The translations under genes were made by a program, and so were the position numbers. Below, in pieces: positions 9,127 to 17,624 of a DNA stretch of 33,902 bases (position 1 is the first letter of the stretch; each line of letters opens with the position of its first letter). Location: contig DRKQ01000094.1 in NCBI GenBank assembly GCA_011051685.1, positions 1 to 33,902 on the forward strand. The letters run 5' to 3'. The DNA comes from Gammaproteobacteria bacterium (GTDB taxonomy: Bacteria; Pseudomonadota; Gammaproteobacteria; SZUA-152). The notes beneath the pieces are model-generated. The model was given only the letters and a program-made list of their open reading frames with translations, ran no database searches and was not told the DNA's origin.

Positions 9127-9942
9127 ATGCCTGAATTACCTGAAGTGGAAACCACCCGCCGCGGGATTGCGCCGTACATCGAGGGCAAGACCGTGCAGGA
9201 CGTGGTGCTGCGTCAGCGGCGTTTGCGCTGGCCGGTGCCCGCGCGCTTGCAAAGTGCCCTGCCTGGACAAGTGGTGATCTCAGTGGGGCGGCGGGGCAAG
9301 TATCTGTTTTTGTGCACCGCCGTGGGCACAGTGGTCATCCACCTGGGCATGTCCGGCAGCCTGCGCCTGGTGGGCCACGACGAACCGGCCGGCAAACATG
9401 ACCACGTGGATATCGTTTTTGCTGGGGATATTGTGCTGCGCCTGCGCGATCCCCGTCGTTTCGGTGCGGTGCTGTGGACCTCACGCCCGCCCCTGCAGCA
9501 CAAGTTGTTGGCTGCCCTGGGGCCGGAGCCACTGGGTGAGGCCTTTGATGCAGAGTATCTGTACCGTCGTTCACGTGGGCGCCGGCTGGCCATCAAGCCC
9601 TTCATCATGGACAGCAAGATCGTGGTGGGGGTGGGTAATATCTACGCCAGCGAGGCGTTGTTCCGTGCCGGTATCCGTCCGGGCATGGCGGCCGGGCGGC
9701 TGAGCCGGCCACGCTGCGCGTGCCTGGTGTCGGCCATCCGTGAAGTATTGGCGGAAGCCATCGAGGCCGGCGGCACCACCCTGCGCGACTTTGTTAGTGG
9801 CGAGGGCCGGCCGGGGTATTTTCAGCAGGCGTTGCAGGTTTATGGCCGGGGCGGCGAGCCCTGCGAGGTCTGTGCGACGGCCATCAGACAGGTGATGCAG
9901 GGCCAGCGGGCGACCTATTATTGCCCGCAGTGCCAACGCTGA
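9127..9942 (+). CDS. mutM: MutM/Fpg, formamidopyrimidine-DNA glycosylase
   Basis: 271 residues, the usual length. The bifunctional base-excision repair enzyme removes 8-oxoguanine and ring-opened purines, then cleaves the abasic site. The N-terminus [14 protein letters not shown] provides Pro2 (Schiff-base nucleophile after Met removal) and Glu3; Lys58 lies in RRGKYLF. The helix–two-turn–helix contains the conserved [15 protein letters not shown]. The C-terminal zinc finger has Cys pairs at 246/249 and 266/269. It starts 2 nt after the DUF4340 stop. The convergent gene's stop lies 3 bp beyond its own, with no visible terminator between. Confidence 0.98.
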   Translation: MPELPEVETTRRGIAPYIEGKTVQDVVLRQRRLRWPVPARLQSALPGQVVISVGRRGKYLFLCTAVGTVVIHLGMSGSLRLVGHDEPAGKHDHVDIVFAGDIVLRLRDPRRFGAVLWTSRPPLQHKLLAALGPEPLGEAFDAEYLYRRSRGRRLAIKPFIMDSKIVVGVGNIYASEALFRAGIRPGMAAGRLSRPRCACLVSAIREVLAEAIEAGGTTLRDFVSGEGRPGYFQQALQVYGRGGEPCEVCATAIRQVMQGQRATYYCPQCQR

Positions 9943-9945
9943 ACA

Positions 9946-10773
9946 TCACCAACCAAAGACCATGTTGTCGTGCAACAGGTTCTTGCCCACGTATTCCGTC
10001 TGCCGTGCCGGCACAAAGGCTTCCGCCTTGTGGGCGAAGCGGTCGAGGATGGGACGCATGGCGCTATTGCCGGATTTGGTGGTGAGGGCGCGAAGCATTT
10101 TTCGTTGTGCGCCTGGGCCCACCCGTCGGCTGACCGTGATGCCCTGGTTGATGATGGGCCGGCTCTCCCGTAGCACCCTGAACTGGTCACGGGTATCCGC
10201 GGGCAGTTTTTTGTAATAGAAAGAGCTGCGCAGAATCGCCCCCCGGCAGTCGCCGGCCAGCAGTCGCTCGGCCACTTGTCTGGCGCCACCGCTGACCGGA
10301 ATAAAATCCGGCTGAATCACCGGGTTGGGGTACATGGAGTATAGGGTGAGGGCGCCGAGGTTGGGGGAGGGCAGGGTACACACCGGCTTGCCCACCAGAT
10401 CATTGATTCGCTGTATAGTCTTATCTTTGCGGGGCGTCACCAGCACAAAACGCAGACTGCCCGGCAGGCGCACCAGGGGTTTGGCTTGCAAAGTAGCCAT
10501 GCGCCAGGCGGCAAAATGGGGACCATCGAAGACGATGTCATAGGCATCGTTTTGCAATTGCTTCTGATAGTTTTGCCACGAGCCGGGGTGTTGATAAACG
10601 ACCTTTTCACCCAGCAATTCAGAGAGGCTTTTGGCCAGAGGCTCATAGAGTTTCGCACCGGCCTTGGCAGATTCGCGGGGTGGCGCGCTGAGGATGATGT
10701 CGGCCAGTACCGTATTGTGACTCAGGGCGATCAGCAGGAGACCAAACAGGCCTTGGGTTGCGGGGTGTGACAT
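9946..10773 (-). CDS. PhnD-like periplasmic substrate-binding protein
   Basis: 275 residues with a probable signal peptide cleaved after Ala24 (TVLA/DI). The mature part resembles the phosphate/phosphite/phosphonate binding family: opening PPRESAKAGAKLYEPLAKSL, then YDIVFDGPHFAAWR, where the chain often contacts ligand, and GKPVCTLPSPNLGALT. No ABC permease or ATPase gene is adjacent, so this is an orphan binding protein; orphans of this family often act as sensor inputs or have unknown ligands. It is read divergently from the aldo-keto reductase and converges on mutM. The ligand cannot be told from sequence. Confidence 0.82.
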   Translation of the reverse strand: MSHPATQGLFGLLLIALSHNTVLADIILSAPPRESAKAGAKLYEPLAKSLSELLGEKVVYQHPGSWQNYQKQLQNDAYDIVFDGPHFAAWRMATLQAKPLVRLPGSLRFVLVTPRKDKTIQRINDLVGKPVCTLPSPNLGALTLYSMYPNPVIQPDFIPVSGGARQVAERLLAGDCRGAILRSSFYYKKLPADTRDQFRVLRESRPIINQGITVSRRVGPGAQRKMLRALTTKSGNSAMRPILDRFAHKAEAFVPARQTEYVGKNLLHDNMVFGW

Positions 10774-10877
10774 CCGGGTACCTCCTTTTCCATTTCGGGG
10801 TGGATTACGGGCAGCCTTTTTTCTTGTTATAGCTTTTTATACGACACTGCAGTTTGCAGGACGTCACCGCCGAACCC

Positions 10878-10897
10878 AGGGCCTGTTAACAGGCCCT
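10878..10897. promoter_or_regulatory. 20-bp perfect palindrome in a divergent intergenic region
   Basis: AGGGCCTGTTAACAGGCCCT equals its own reverse complement. It lies between the divergently read PhnD-like and Tas-like genes, about 105 bp from one start and 110 bp from the other. It could be an operator for both genes or a copy of a short dispersed palindromic repeat; one window cannot decide. Confidence 0.5.
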
Positions 10898-11007
10898 AGA
10901 TTGAACGCAAACCGTCGATGGTGCAAGTATGCCATGGGGCGCAGGAGCGGTATTATGAACCTCTGGTGCAACCCAAAGGTAGGACAAATAACAAAGTCGA
11001 GAGGACC

Positions 11008-12045
11008 ATGGAATACCGGACATTGGGCAGGACCGACATAGAGGTGAGTGTGATTTGTCTCGGCACCATGACCTGGGGCGAGCAGAACACCGAGGCTGAG
11101 GCCCATCAACAGCTGGATACGGCGCTGGCCGCCGGGGTGAACTTCATCGACACCGCGGAGATGTACCCGGTGCCGCCACGGGCAGAGACCTATACCCTCA
11201 CCGAGCAATATCTCGGTCGCTGGTTGAAAAAGCGCGGCCGGCGAGATGACATTGTGCTGGCCAGCAAGGTGGCCAGCCGCGCCGACTGGCTGGACTACAT
11301 CCGCGACGGTCACATCTGTCTCGACCGCAAGAATATCGAGCAGGCCCTGCACGGCAGCCTCGAGCGTCTGCAGACCGACTACCTCGATCTCTATCAACTG
11401 CACTGGCCGGATCGCAACACCAACTTCTTTGGTGAGCTGGGCTATCGGCACAGTCCGGGCCCCAGCGTGCCCATCGAGGAGACCCTGCGAGTGCTGGGGG
11501 ACCTGGTGGCGGTGGGCAAGGTGCGCTATGTAGGCCTGTCCAACGAGACCCCCTGGGGGGTGATGGAATTCCTGCGTCTGGCAGAAGAATGTGGCCTGCC
11601 GCGGATGGTGAGCATACAAAATCCCTACAGTCTGCTGAATCGCACCTTCGAGGTGGGTCTGGCGGAGATCGCCCACCGCGAGGACTGCGGCCTGTTGGCC
11701 TACTCGCCCCTGGGTTTCGGCGTGCTCAGTGGTAAATACCTGCACGGTCAGCGCCCCGCCAATGCACGAATCACCCTTTTCGAGCGCTTTTCGCGGTATT
11801 CTAATGCCCAGGCGGAGGAGGCCACCGAGGCCTACGTGGCCCTGGCCCGGGAGCATGGCCTGGATCCGGCGCAAATGGCCTTGGCCTATGTGAACAGCCG
11901 GCCGTTTGTCACCAGCAATATTATCGGCGCTACCAGTCTGGCGCAGTTGCAGAGCAATCTGGCCAGCGCGGAATTGGCGTTGACGGAAGAGATGCTGGCG
12001 GGCATCGAGGCCATTCATCAGCGCCAGCCCAATCCGGCGCCATGA
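11008..12045 (+). CDS. tas: Tas-like NADP(H)-dependent aldo-keto reductase
   Basis: 345 residues from ATG 11008, where GAGAGG lies a few nt upstream and MEYRTLGRTDIEVS is the normal start of this family; an upstream in-frame ATG at 10918 adds a tail unlike the family. The TIM-barrel catalytic tetrad is visible: Asp48, Tyr53 (DTAEMYPVPPR), Lys87 (LASKV) and His132 (LYQLHWPD). The MYPVPPRAETYTLTE stretch and the INPYSLLNRTFE-like segment (IQNPYSLLNRTFEVG) fit the E. coli Tas subgroup. The physiological substrate is not known; it should reduce aldehydes or ketones in the cytosol. The DUF2846 gene follows after 50 nt. Confidence 0.9.
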   Translation: MEYRTLGRTDIEVSVICLGTMTWGEQNTEAEAHQQLDTALAAGVNFIDTAEMYPVPPRAETYTLTEQYLGRWLKKRGRRDDIVLASKVASRADWLDYIRDGHICLDRKNIEQALHGSLERLQTDYLDLYQLHWPDRNTNFFGELGYRHSPGPSVPIEETLRVLGDLVAVGKVRYVGLSNETPWGVMEFLRLAEECGLPRMVSIQNPYSLLNRTFEVGLAEIAHREDCGLLAYSPLGFGVLSGKYLHGQRPANARITLFERFSRYSNAQAEEATEAYVALAREHGLDPAQMALAYVNSRPFVTSNIIGATSLAQLQSNLASAELALTEEMLAGIEAIHQRQPNPAP

Positions 12046-12095
12046 CGGGTTGAACAGAACATCCAACAAACAGCAGTCGCAGGGGGTGGGGCAAA

Positions 12096-12743
12096 ATGAG
12101 CAGTAGCCAGCGGATCAAACAATGGGTTGTAATGGCCGGGGTGATTCTTCTCTCAGGTTGTGCAACGGTAAACACCCAGCACCCAATGGTGATGAATGGC
12201 GATATTACCCCGGAGCTCAAAAACCAGCTGGCCACGGTGTACTTTATTCGACCCGAAGCCTACAAGACCAAGGGCGTGGCCAATGACACGGTGCGCATCA
12301 CCTTCCAGGGGAAAACCCTGCTGACCCTGGATGAGGGGGCCTACACCCTTTTATATATGAAACCCAGCAAAGGTGTGTTGCGGGTGTATTCCAAGACCCA
12401 GTTCATCAATTCCACCACACCGGTGGAGGTGTACCGCGAGCGGGAATACAAGTTCATTGCCAACAAAACCTATTTCGTCTACGTCCGTCAGATCAACGAG
12501 GAATTCCGCGGTGTGTACTATGATCCGCAACCCGTGACCCTGGCCGAAGCCAAGGAATTGATCAAACCTGGCCCCGGACGCTTTGGCAGCACCCGCCCCT
12601 CGGGGCTTGCCCGCAGCGCACCCATCGACGAGCTCGAAGAAGAAGCAGTGAATCCGCCGCCGTCCAGCGCGGTGAAGGGGCTGGCGCCGGCCCTCCCTGA
12701 ACATATCTACAAGCGGGAAAAATACCTGCACAAGGTGAAATAA
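12096..12743 (+). CDS. DUF2846-type lipoprotein
   Basis: 215 residues. A hydrophobic signal ends in the lipobox LLSGC with Cys22, so the mature protein is lipid-anchored. The region from about 48 to 150 (VYFIRPEAYKTKG, then strands ending in FVYVRQ) matches the DUF2846 pattern, a small beta-rich domain of unknown function. The last 50 residues are Pro-rich and probably flexible. AGGGGG upstream is a good ribosome site. It lies 9 nt before the large propeller lipoprotein, so the two are almost certainly co-expressed and may form an envelope complex. Confidence 0.8.
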   Translation: MSSSQRIKQWVVMAGVILLSGCATVNTQHPMVMNGDITPELKNQLATVYFIRPEAYKTKGVANDTVRITFQGKTLLTLDEGAYTLLYMKPSKGVLRVYSKTQFINSTTPVEVYREREYKFIANKTYFVYVRQINEEFRGVYYDPQPVTLAEAKELIKPGPGRFGSTRPSGLARSAPIDELEEEAVNPPPSSAVKGLAPALPEHIYKREKYLHKVK

Positions 12744-12752
12744 TTCCCGACG

Positions 12753-15700
12753 ATGCAGATTAAGCGAGGGTTTAGTTTGCGGCCCTGGGCTGTAGCGGCC
12801 GGGTTGTTTCTGGTGGGTATCATGTTGGCCGCTTGCGCCGTCACGCCGCCGGTGACGCTACCGCAGATTACCGGGCTGACACCACAGGTGCTGCAAGTGG
12901 GCAAGCCGGCCAGTGTCACCGTGCAGGTGCAGGACTGGCTGCCGGGCAGTCAGTTGGCCCTGCAACCGGCGGGGCCCTACGTCACCCATGAGCTGTCCCT
13001 GCCGGCCACGCCACTGGCCCTCGCCAGCGATGGCGTGCGGGCCTTTGTGGCCACTGCGCAGCGGGAGTTGCTGGTGGTTGAATTTCCGGCAAACCAATCG
13101 GCCGCACGCATTGTGGCGCGTCAGCGTCTGCCGAAGATGCCCCGGGATCTGGTGTATGCCGACGGGCATGCGCTGGTGGCACTGGCCGGGGGTGATGTGC
13201 AGTGGTGGTCGATGGTGCCCGGCCAAAGGCCCCTGCTGCAGACCTCATTGACCCTGCCGGGTGCCCTGCGTGACATGGCAGCATCCGCCGATGGCATCTA
13301 TTTTCTGTTAGATGGCAGAGGAGGCAACAGTGTGTTGCAACGCTGGCACTTGACCGCTGGCGAAGCCAGACGTGAGGCGCAGTGGACATTGCCGTTGGCG
13401 GCCCACGCCTTTGCTGTGCGTGGCCAGCGGCTGTGGGTGGTGGACGGTGATGGCGTGGCAGAGCTGGAACTCGGCACGGATGGGGCCCGACTCGTGGCCA
13501 GGCAGAACACCTCGGGCGTGGCCGACGATGTGCAATTGCAGGGCTCGCTGGTGCTGGTGGCCGATGGCCGGGGTGGCCTGGTGGTATTCGATATCGCTGA
13601 TCCGGCGCGGCTGAAGTGGCGGGGCAGTTTCAACAAGCGTGGCGCCATCAGCGGTTTTGCGGCCCAGGGGGAGAATGCCCTACTCAATCTGGCGGAGGGG
13701 GGCGTGCTGCGCCTGGGACTGGACAACCCCGCATTGCCCAGCAGCGGTGCGGCCTTTTACACCCCCACCCCGGTGACGGCCAGCACCCTGCAGGGTGATG
13801 TGGTCCTGCTGGCCAGCGGGCGGGGGCTGCAGCGGGTGATGATGGTGGGCAAGGGCGATGGCGCCATTTCCTCCGTGGGCCTGAACCTGGGTGGCAGCCG
13901 CCGGGGGGTGATTCGTGATGATATTCTTTATGTGGCCGACTGGTTCTCCGGCCTGCACCTGTACGATATCCGCCAGCCGCGCCGGCTGCGCCACCTGGGC
14001 AATTATCACACCCCCGGCTCCAGCAAGGGGGTGGCGCTGCTGGATCATTACGCCCTGGTGGGGGACGACGACCAGGGGCTGCAGATCATCGACATCGCCG
14101 ATCCCCGCCGTCCGCGCTGGGTCGCCGAACTGCCCCCCGAGGCCATGGCCCGCCTGGGCCTGGCCTACACCATGGATATCGTGGGCAGCACCCTTTATCT
14201 GGCCGACCACCGCGGCGGCTTTCACATTATCGACCTCAGCGACATTCGCCGTCCGCGCCGCCTCGGCGGCTACGACACCCCTGGCAAGGCCTGGGATATC
14301 GCGGTACGCGACCAGGTGGCCTACGTGGCTGACGACCGTGGCGGCCTGTTGATGTTCGATGTCCGCGATCCCGCCAGCCCCACGCCCTTCGCCCAGTTCA
14401 ACCCCGAGGGGCAGGCCGAGGATGTGCTCCTGCACGACGGCCTGGCCTACGTGGCCTTTTTCGACCAGGGCCTGTACGTGCTGGACGTGGCTGATCCCCG
14501 CCAGGCCCGGGTGCTGAGTCACATTCCCATCCCCGGCAATGCCCGCGGCCTGGCGCTGGACGGCGGCCTGCTGTATGTGGCCAGCTGGGAGGCGGGGCTG
14601 CAGGTGGTGGATGTGCGGGAGGCGCGCGCGCCCCGCATCATCGGTGCGTTCGACACCGATGGCGCCGCCTGGGGAGTGGAAGTGAAAGACAATTTTGCCT
14701 ATGTGCTGGACTGGTGGGGTGGTATCAAGGTCATTGACGTGAGCAACCCGCGGCGGCCGCAGTACGTGGATCGTTACCAGGCCCGCGGTGTACTCGCCCG
14801 GCTGCGCACCCGGGGCAATTATTTGTTTGCCGCCAGTGGTGGGGCCGGTCTGCAGGTATATGACATCAAGAATCCCCTCAATCCCATCTGGATGAATGGT
14901 GTGGACGTACCCGGCAATGTTAGTGACCTGTGGCTGGAGGATGATCGCCTGTACCTGGCGGCCGGCGATGGGGGAGTGGCCATCCTTGACATCCTCGACC
15001 CTTTTTACACCCATTCCCTTGGCCGGTTTCAGACCCCGGGGCGGGCGATGCGCATCGTGGCGGGCAATGATTATCTGTATATTGTCGATGACCAGGCGGG
15101 TCTGTTGCTGGTGGACGTGCGCGACCCCCAGGCAGCCAAGACAGTGGCGCAGTATTCTTTGCAACCGCGGGATCTGTGGCTGGAAGACCATACCCTTTGG
15201 CTGGTGGAGGATGCGGGGTTCTCTGCCTGGACCGTGGCCGATGATGGGCGGATCAAGCGCATCAAGGCAGTGGCGGGTCATTTCAGGCTGGTGCGTGCCC
15301 AGGGGGATTTGCTGGCCACCGTGTCCGCCCAGGGTGAGGTGCAACTCTGGCGGCTTGAAGCCCAGGGCCTGAAAAAACTGGGTCGTTATCACGCCGATGC
15401 GGGCTTGAGTGACATGCAGCTGGACGGTACCCGCCTCCTCCTGCTGGATAGCCGCCACGGCCTGCAGGTACTGGATATTCGGACACCACAGACACCCCGG
15501 CTGAGCACGGTCTATCCACCCACGGGCCGGCACACCACCGTGGCGAGCGCCCGGGGCGCGGTTTTTTTTGCTGGCGAGACCCGGCTGGCATCCGTCAGAC
15601 TGTTGCCCGTGCTGGATATCTCCCCTGCGGGCAAGGACAGGGATGCGCTGACGCTGCAGATTCCCACCACTCTTCCCCGTGGCGAGTACCATCTTCTGGC

Positions 15701-15866
15701 GCAGCATCCCCAGGGGCAGGCTCGCCTTTTTCCCCAGGCCCTGCGCCTGCAGCTTGCCCCCCCCGGCGGCAAAAACATCACCCTGGAAGCCTTTCGCCGC
15801 CTGCTCAAGGCACCTCTCAAGCCGCCGCCAGAGGTCAATACCGAGTTGCCTTCCACGGGGCCATAA
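12753..15866 (+). CDS. Large LVIVD-repeat beta-propeller lipoprotein
   Basis: 1037 residues. The signal peptide ends in LAAC with Cys28 as the lipidated residue. From about residue 90 to 920 the chain is built of units of roughly 40–45 residues with the pattern YVAD–GL–V-D–DP–P–, for example DNFAYVLDWWGGIKVIDVSN and DGLAYVAFFDQGLYVLDVAD. This is the LVIVD/choice-of-anchor type of beta-propeller repeat, with enough units for two propellers. The short segment at 35–85 and the C-terminal 100 residues look like separate beta domains. Function is unknown; surface or periplasmic scaffolding is the usual guess. Its long open antisense frame is a composition effect. Confidence 0.85.
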   Translation: MQIKRGFSLRPWAVAAGLFLVGIMLAACAVTPPVTLPQITGLTPQVLQVGKPASVTVQVQDWLPGSQLALQPAGPYVTHELSLPATPLALASDGVRAFVATAQRELLVVEFPANQSAARIVARQRLPKMPRDLVYADGHALVALAGGDVQWWSMVPGQRPLLQTSLTLPGALRDMAASADGIYFLLDGRGGNSVLQRWHLTAGEARREAQWTLPLAAHAFAVRGQRLWVVDGDGVAELELGTDGARLVARQNTSGVADDVQLQGSLVLVADGRGGLVVFDIADPARLKWRGSFNKRGAISGFAAQGENALLNLAEGGVLRLGLDNPALPSSGAAFYTPTPVTASTLQGDVVLLASGRGLQRVMMVGKGDGAISSVGLNLGGSRRGVIRDDILYVADWFSGLHLYDIRQPRRLRHLGNYHTPGSSKGVALLDHYALVGDDDQGLQIIDIADPRRPRWVAELPPEAMARLGLAYTMDIVGSTLYLADHRGGFHIIDLSDIRRPRRLGGYDTPGKAWDIAVRDQVAYVADDRGGLLMFDVRDPASPTPFAQFNPEGQAEDVLLHDGLAYVAFFDQGLYVLDVADPRQARVLSHIPIPGNARGLALDGGLLYVASWEAGLQVVDVREARAPRIIGAFDTDGAAWGVEVKDNFAYVLDWWGGIKVIDVSNPRRPQYVDRYQARGVLARLRTRGNYLFAASGGAGLQVYDIKNPLNPIWMNGVDVPGNVSDLWLEDDRLYLAAGDGGVAILDILDPFYTHSLGRFQTPGRAMRIVAGNDYLYIVDDQAGLLLVDVRDPQAAKTVAQYSLQPRDLWLEDHTLWLVEDAGFSAWTVADDGRIKRIKAVAGHFRLVRAQGDLLATVSAQGEVQLWRLEAQGLKKLGRYHADAGLSDMQLDGTRLLLLDSRHGLQVLDIRTPQTPRLSTVYPPTGRHTTVASARGAVFFAGETRLASVRLLPVLDISPAGKDRDALTLQIPTTLPRGEYHLLAQHPQGQARLFPQALRLQLAPPGGKNITLEAFRRLLKAPLKPPPEVNTELPSTGP

Positions 15867-16001
15867 CTCCCTTTCACCCCCCGTGGCATGGGGAAAGTTT
15901 GCCAACCGGTTCTCAATCCCGGGGGGCAGATATGGTGAAAAAACGAGCAGGCCGTTAGGCTTTTCTCAGGGAGTGATAGTTAATCAAGGGCTTATCTGGA
16001 T

Positions 16002-16019
16002 TTGCTCACCAATGAGCAA
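16002..16019. promoter_or_regulatory. Inverted repeat upstream of the YbaK-HDOD gene
   Basis: TTGCTCA and TGAGCAA face each other across CCAA. The site is 103 bp before the start codon and about 35 bp before a TATACT (16053–16058) that could be a -10 element, although no good -35 is spaced from it. It could be an operator or a small hairpin in a leader. The rest of the 255-bp gap shows no gene; a C-rich/G-rich pair just after the propeller gene (about 15872–15900) may be a weak terminator. Confidence 0.35.
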
Positions 16020-16121
16020 GAGTGGCCTCAGGGGTTTTACCGGGAGAGGGACTATACTTTTCCGGAACCCGGCCGCTAATGGCAGGACATCGGTCAACTC
16101 CATTCAAAGCAAAGGGTTAAC

Positions 16122-17552
16122 ATGTCTACTTCAATTACTGTCAGACGTTATCTCGATAAACAGGATGTACAGTACAGCGTCATTCAGTGTCCGGTGGATG
16201 AACACGGCCGCTGGCAGGGTGACATTGGCGACATTTCCCCGTTCCGTGTGGCCCGGGCGATGATTCTCAAAGATATCAACGGCCTGCTGATGGCCGTGTT
16301 GCCCATCACTCACCGGCTGAAACTGGATGCCCTGAATCGCCAACTGCATCGCAAATTGAAGCCGGCGGAGGAAAGCGATTATCGTGGAGTGTTCGCCGAT
16401 TGTACGCCGGGGATTTTACCGGCCCTGGGCGAGGCCTATAATTTCGAGACAGTGATCGACGATTCGCTGCTGGATCAGGATTATGTCTACGTGGCCTCGG
16501 GTAATGCCGGTGAGCTGATTCGTATCACTGGAGAAGATTTTCAGCTGCTGCACAGCAATGCCTGGTACGGCAACACGTTCTCGCAGATCTCGGAACGCCG
16601 CGCCGCGCAACAAAAGGCCGAACAGGCGGCAAAAGAAGCCCAATCGGCAAAGATGAAGAAGGAGGCTGACGTGGAAGACATCGACGTACCACCCATGGCC
16701 ACCATGCGCCAGCGCATCGAACGCATCACCCAATTGCCCGCCATGCCCACTTTGGCGCAGAAGATCATCCAACTCAACGCAAACCCCTACGCCCATGCCG
16801 AGGACCTGGCCAAGCTGGTGGAGAAGGATCCCAGCCTCACGGCGCAGATCGTACGCTACGCCCAGTCGCCGTTTTATGGCTACCAAGGCAAGGTGGCCTC
16901 GGTGCGCCAGGCCATCTCCCGCGTGCTGGGCTACGACATGGTGATGAACATCTCCCTGGGAGTGGCCGCAGCGCGCCCCTTCAAAGTGCCGCCGGACGGT
17001 CCGCTGGGACTCAATGCCTTCTGGCGCGACGCCACCTATAGCGCGGCCTTGTGTCAGGCCCTGTGCAACGTGGCGCCGCGGGAAAAGCGCCCGCGTCCCG
17101 GCACCGCCTACCTGGCCGGCCTGCTGCACAATTTCGGTTTCCTGTTGCTGGGACATTTGTTCCCGAAAGAATTTGCCGTGTTGAACAAGGCGGTGCGCAA
17201 CGAGCCGGAAACCCCCATCGTGGCGCTGGAAAAACGCCTCATCGGCGCCACCCACATGGAAATGGGCGCCTGGCTCATGGAGGCCTGGAACATGCCCACG
17301 GAAATCATCACCGTGCAGCAGGAGCACCACAACCCGGACTATGATGGTCCTCACGCCAATTACGTGCACGTAGTGGCCCTGGCCGACCACCTGCTCAAGG
17401 GGTTGGACATGGGTGACGCCGAGAGCGATGTCTTGCCCGCCGAGCTCCTGGCCAGCCTGGGGCTGGATACCGAGCAGGTGGCCAAGGTGCTGGAGCGCAC
17501 CGTAGAGAGCCGCGAGGAACTGGATACCATGGCCCGCCAACTGGTGGCCTGA
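16122..17552 (+). CDS. YbaK/ProX-like domain fused to an HDOD domain
   Basis: 476 residues. Residues 1–150 resemble the YbaK/aminoacyl-tRNA deacylase fold (short N-terminal strand-helix, VLPITHRLKLDALNR, then VIDDSLLDQDYVYVASG). A charged helix (155–185) leads to an HDOD domain (about 198–400) beginning RIERITQLPAMPTLAQKII. At the place of the HD motif the protein has HNFG (336–339), so the metal site is degenerate, as usual for HDOD proteins, which act as signalling scaffolds rather than phosphodiesterases. AAAGGG upstream of ATG 16122 is a good ribosome site. A strong terminator follows. Confidence 0.88.
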   Translation: MSTSITVRRYLDKQDVQYSVIQCPVDEHGRWQGDIGDISPFRVARAMILKDINGLLMAVLPITHRLKLDALNRQLHRKLKPAEESDYRGVFADCTPGILPALGEAYNFETVIDDSLLDQDYVYVASGNAGELIRITGEDFQLLHSNAWYGNTFSQISERRAAQQKAEQAAKEAQSAKMKKEADVEDIDVPPMATMRQRIERITQLPAMPTLAQKIIQLNANPYAHAEDLAKLVEKDPSLTAQIVRYAQSPFYGYQGKVASVRQAISRVLGYDMVMNISLGVAAARPFKVPPDGPLGLNAFWRDATYSAALCQALCNVAPREKRPRPGTAYLAGLLHNFGFLLLGHLFPKEFAVLNKAVRNEPETPIVALEKRLIGATHMEMGAWLMEAWNMPTEIITVQQEHHNPDYDGPHANYVHVVALADHLLKGLDMGDAESDVLPAELLASLGLDTEQVAKVLERTVESREELDTMARQLVA

Positions 17553-17568
17553 GTACATGCTGCCGCGC

Positions 17569-17604
17569 ACAACGCCAGTCTCGCCGAGGCTGGCGTTGTT
17601 TTTT
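17569..17604 (+). terminator. Intrinsic terminator after the HDOD gene
   Basis: ACAACGCCAG (17569–17578) pairs perfectly with CTGGCGTTGT (17590–17599), and a T run follows at once. It lies in the 72-bp gap between the HDOD gene and the diguanylate cyclase gene, so the cyclase probably depends on read-through or its own promoter. Confidence 0.9.
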
Positions 17605-17624
17605 GGCGCGGGGTACATTCGCGC

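Noticed and set aside
10918-11007. Upstream start for the Tas-like reductase giving 30 more residues
   Set aside because: The family begins at MEYRTLGRTD, and ATG 11008 has a ribosome site.
10864-12069. 401-codon minus-strand frame opposite the aldo-keto reductase
   Set aside because: The plus frame has the full catalytic tetrad; the antisense frame has no recognisable domain.
13680-15905. 741-codon open frame on the minus strand opposite the propeller lipoprotein gene
   Set aside because: The plus-strand frame has a signal peptide, a lipobox and clear repeats; the antisense frame has no family features and follows from GC-rich repetitive codons.
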